This document shows positions 6,108-8,016 of a stretch of DNA of 8,016 nt, one piece after another. The notes under the pieces are model-generated. The model ran no database searches, was not told the DNA's origin, and saw only the letters and a program-made list of their open reading frames with translations. How positions within the stretch are numbered: the first letter of the stretch is position 1; every line of letters starts with the position of its first letter. The translations under genes and the position numbers were made by a program. The DNA lies in NCBI GenBank assembly GCA_964487925.1, contig CAZASZ010000073.1:1-8016 (forward strand), written 5' to 3'. This DNA comes from RI-283 sp964487925 (GTDB lineage: Bacteria; Pseudomonadota; Gammaproteobacteria; SZUA-140).

Positions 6108-6133
6108 CTTGAAAAATCCCGCTCCCACCACAA
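6108..6133 (+). promoter_or_regulatory. Candidate heat-shock (sigma-32-like) promoter of hslVU
   Basis: CTTGAAA (6108-6114) matches the -35 consensus of sigma-32 promoters exactly. At the expected distance there is only a C/A-rich stretch (CCCACCACAA, 6124-6133), a poor match to CCCCATNT. A sigma-70 reading would pair TTGAAA with AAGATT (6132-6137) at 17 bases. hslVU is a sigma-32 operon in E. coli, which favours the first reading by family knowledge. Either would start transcription near 6138-6145. Confidence 0.4.
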
Positions 6134-6145
6134 GATTGGCAGGAT

Positions 6146-6180
6146 GGGCGCAACCTCCAACTCCTTCGCGCCCCAAGGAG
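6146..6180 (+). promoter_or_regulatory. hslV leader hairpins that could mask the Shine-Dalgarno site
   Basis: The hslV ribosome binding site AAGGAG (6175-6180) is perfectly complementary to CTCCTT (6161-6166), across an 8-base loop. A second pair, GGGCGC (6146-6151) with GCGCCC (6168-6173), uses the loop of the first, so the two stems are either alternatives or form a pseudoknot. A temperature- or factor-controlled switch of hslV translation is possible but inferred. The pairings themselves are directly visible. Confidence 0.4.
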
Positions 6181-6188
6181 ATCACCTC

Positions 6189-6734
6189 ATGCAGCAATTT
6201 CGTGGCACGACCATCCTGTCCGTACGTAGGAACGGTATGGTCGTCATTGGCGGGGATGGCCAGGTATCGATGGGCAACACGGTTATGAAGGGCAATGCCC
6301 GTAAGGTGCGGCGACTCTATCACGATCGCGTGCTGGCAGGTTTCGCGGGTGGCACGGCCGACGCATTTACATTGTTCGAGCGCTTCGAGGCCAAGCTCGA
6401 GAAACACTCTGGCAACCTGACGCGTTCCGCCGTTGAACTGGCTAAGGACTGGCGTACGGACCGCATGCTACGTCGCCTTGAGGCTCTGCTCGCAGTCGCC
6501 GACACCGAGGCCTCACTGATCATTTCCGGAAACGGTGACGTCATCGAACCCGAGGACCACCTCATGGCGATCGGCTCCGGCGGGCCCTACGCCCAGGCTG
6601 CAGCTCGAGCACTGCTCGACGGTAGCGAACTCGACGCCGAGGAAATCGTCCGACGTTCACTAAACATCGCCGGCGATATTTGCATCTACACCAACCACAA
6701 CCTCACACTGGAAAGCCTGCCATGCCCGCAATAA
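6189..6734 (+). CDS. hslV: HslV (ClpQ), peptidase subunit of the HslVU protease
   Basis: This 181-residue threonine peptidase forms the double-hexamer proteolytic core of HslVU in the cytoplasm. The N-terminus is MQQFRG followed by TTILSVRRNG. Thr7 is the expected catalytic N-terminal threonine after removal of six residues, and Lys39 in NARKVRRLY then falls at mature position 33, the conserved catalytic lysine. GGDGQVSMGN (21-30), GFAGGTADAF (51-60), AIGSGG (127-132) and the C-terminal AGDICIYTN (161-169) are typical. The start at 6189 is set by AAGGAG eight bases upstream. The frame is open further upstream to 6012, but that extension overlaps pgpA and is not HslV-like. The gene overlaps hslU by 13 bases. 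E. coli HslV has only the initiator Met before its threonine, so the short propeptide here is a lineage variant. Confidence 0.96.
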   Translation: MQQFRGTTILSVRRNGMVVIGGDGQVSMGNTVMKGNARKVRRLYHDRVLAGFAGGTADAFTLFERFEAKLEKHSGNLTRSAVELAKDWRTDRMLRRLEALLAVADTEASLIISGNGDVIEPEDHLMAIGSGGPYAQAAARALLDGSELDAEEIVRRSLNIAGDICIYTNHNLTLESLPCPQ

Positions 6735-8016
6735 ACGTGTCCGCGATGACCCCAAGGGAGATTGCACAGGAACTCGACAAGCACATCGTCGGACAAAGCG
6801 AGGCAAAGCGCGCCGTTGCCATCGCCCTGCGCAACCGCTGGCGCCGCATGCAGGTCGACAAGGGTTTGCGCCAGGAGATCACGCCCAAGAATATCCTCAT
6901 GATCGGGCCCACGGGTGTCGGCAAGACCGAGATCGCCCGCCGCGTTGCGCGCATCGCCAAAGCCCCGTTCGTCAAAGTCGAGGCCAGCAAGTTCACCGAG
7001 GTCGGCTATGTCGGCCGCGACGTCGAATCGATCATTCGCGACCTCGCCGAGATCGCAATCAAGATGACGCGCGAGGAAGAGACGCTCAAGGTCCAGCGCC
7101 GAGCTGAGGACTTGGCCGAAGACCGCATTCTCGACATCCTGTTGCCGCCAGCACGCGACGAACTCGGACAAACTCGAAACGACATGTCCGATACACGTCA
7201 GAAGTTCCGCAAGAAGCTACGCGAGGGCCAACTCGACGATAAAGAAATTGAAGCTGATCTCGCAGTTTCCTCGGTTGGCGTGGAGATCATGACGCCTCCA
7301 GGCATGGAGGAGATGAGCGAACAGTTGCAGAGCCTCTTCCAAAACATGGGTGGACAAAAGGTCAACAAGCGCAAACTACCGATCCGAGAGGCCTTCAAGC
7401 TGTTGCGTGAGGAGGAGGCAGCCAAGCTCATCAATGAGGACGACATCAAGGTCCGCGCCATTGAAAATTTGGAACAGAACGGCATCGTATTCATCGACGA
7501 AATCGACAAAATCACGCGCAGACAGAGCGAAACAAGCGGCCCGGACGTGTCCCGCGAGGGTGTCCAACGCGATCTGTTGCCACTCGTCGAGGGTTGTACG
7601 ATCTCGACCAAATACGGCATGGTCCGCAGCGATCATATCCTCTTCATCGCCTCCGGCGCCTTCCATCTCAGTAAGCCATCGGATCTGGTCCCTGAGCTTC
7701 AGGGGCGCCTGCCCATCCGTGTCGAGCTCAATGCGCTAACCAGCGAGGACTTCATTCGGATACTGTGTGAGCCCGACGCCTCGCTGACCGAGCAGTACGT
7801 GGCCCTGATGGGAACCGAAGGCGTGACAATCGAATTCAGCGACTCCGGGGTCACCCGCATCGCGGAGATTGCCTGGCAAGTCAATGAACGCACCGAAAAT
7901 ATCGGCGCCCGCCGCCTGCACACGGTCCTGGAACGGGTCATGGAAACCCTGGCCTTCGAGGCCTCGGATATGGGCGACAAGCACGTCACGATAGACGCCG
8001 ACTATGTCGATGAACA
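6722..8016 (+). CDS. hslU: HslU (ClpY), AAA+ unfoldase of the HslVU protease, 3' end cut by the window
   Basis: About 431 residues of the ATP-dependent unfoldase that feeds substrates to HslV are visible. Family length (about 440-445) suggests only some 10-15 residues lie past the window edge. Seen in order are Walker A GPTGVGKT (62-69), the pore loop GYVGRD (95-100), the intermediate I-domain (roughly 110-240) with charged helices, Walker B VFIDE (256-260), the arginine finger region ELQGRLPIRVEL (325-336) and sensor 2 NIGARRL (393-399). I chose the ATG at 6722 because GGAAAG lies six bases upstream. The alternative, Met9 (6746), matches the E. coli MTPREI context but has no Shine-Dalgarno site. 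The start lies inside hslV, so the two are translationally coupled and made in step. No disruption is seen. Confidence 0.97.
   Translation, partial: MPAINVSAMTPREIAQELDKHIVGQSEAKRAVAIALRNRWRRMQVDKGLRQEITPKNILMIGPTGVGKTEIARRVARIAKAPFVKVEASKFTEVGYVGRDVESIIRDLAEIAIKMTREEETLKVQRRAEDLAEDRILDILLPPARDELGQTRNDMSDTRQKFRKKLREGQLDDKEIEADLAVSSVGVEIMTPPGMEEMSEQLQSLFQNMGGQKVNKRKLPIREAFKLLREEEAAKLINEDDIKVRAIENLEQNGIVFIDEIDKITRRQSETSGPDVSREGVQRDLLPLVEGCTISTKYGMVRSDHILFIASGAFHLSKPSDLVPELQGRLPIRVELNALTSEDFIRILCEPDASLTEQYVALMGTEGVTIEFSDSGVTRIAEIAWQVNERTENIGARRLHTVLERVMETLAFEASDMGDKHVTIDADYVDE

Noticed and set aside
6012..6188. Upstream in-frame extension of hslV
   Set aside because: It would overlap pgpA, has no HslV similarity, and the good AAGGAG site fixes the start at 6189.
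6686..7171. 161-codon minus-strand frame over hslU
   Set aside because: Antisense shadow of hslV/hslU with no independent support.

Overview
The window reads as ordinary chromosome of a moderately GC-rich gammaproteobacterium. TypA, PgpA, HslV and HslU all resemble gammaproteobacterial forms by eye, and the CbbY-like phosphatase hints at an autotrophic, perhaps sulfur-oxidising, lineage. That lineage guess is inference: no ribosomal RNA or other taxonomic marker is present.

Layout. Positions 1-380 hold a compact transcription unit on the minus strand that encodes a 32-residue single-span membrane protein of unknown function. It has a good sigma-70 type promoter, a G-rich ribosome binding site and a strong intrinsic terminator. 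Positions 381-527 are a roughly 147 bp MITE-like element with 19 bp terminal inverted repeats and nested hairpins. It abuts the 3' end of a CbbY-like HAD phosphatase gene (minus, 524-1297). Upstream of that on the same strand is typA/bipA (minus, 1515-3341), a ribosome-associated GTPase; a GC-rich palindrome lies between the two genes.

A 95 bp divergent promoter region then leads to a translationally coupled plus-strand operon (3437-5531). Its genes are a family 2 glycosyltransferase, a DUF2064 nucleotidyl/glycosyltransferase-like protein and a class I glutamine amidotransferase-like protein. The first two match the pair usually named with arsenosugar biosynthesis or 'rSAM/selenodomain-associated' clusters, but no radical SAM gene is visible here. 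The operon meets pgpA (minus, 5528-6061) head-on with overlapping stop codons.

The right end carries hslV and most of hslU (plus, from 6189), encoding the HslVU (ClpQY) ATP-dependent protease. The hslV leader has a sigma-32-like -35 element and a short sequence able to pair with the Shine-Dalgarno site.

Most genes are housekeeping: translation GTPase, phospholipid synthesis, protein quality control and metabolite repair. The items most worth a second look are the small membrane protein, the MITE-like element at the cbbY 3' end, the three-gene glycosyltransferase/amidotransferase operon of unclear product, and the possible SD-masking structure before hslV. I saw no new multi-gene defence or mobile system.
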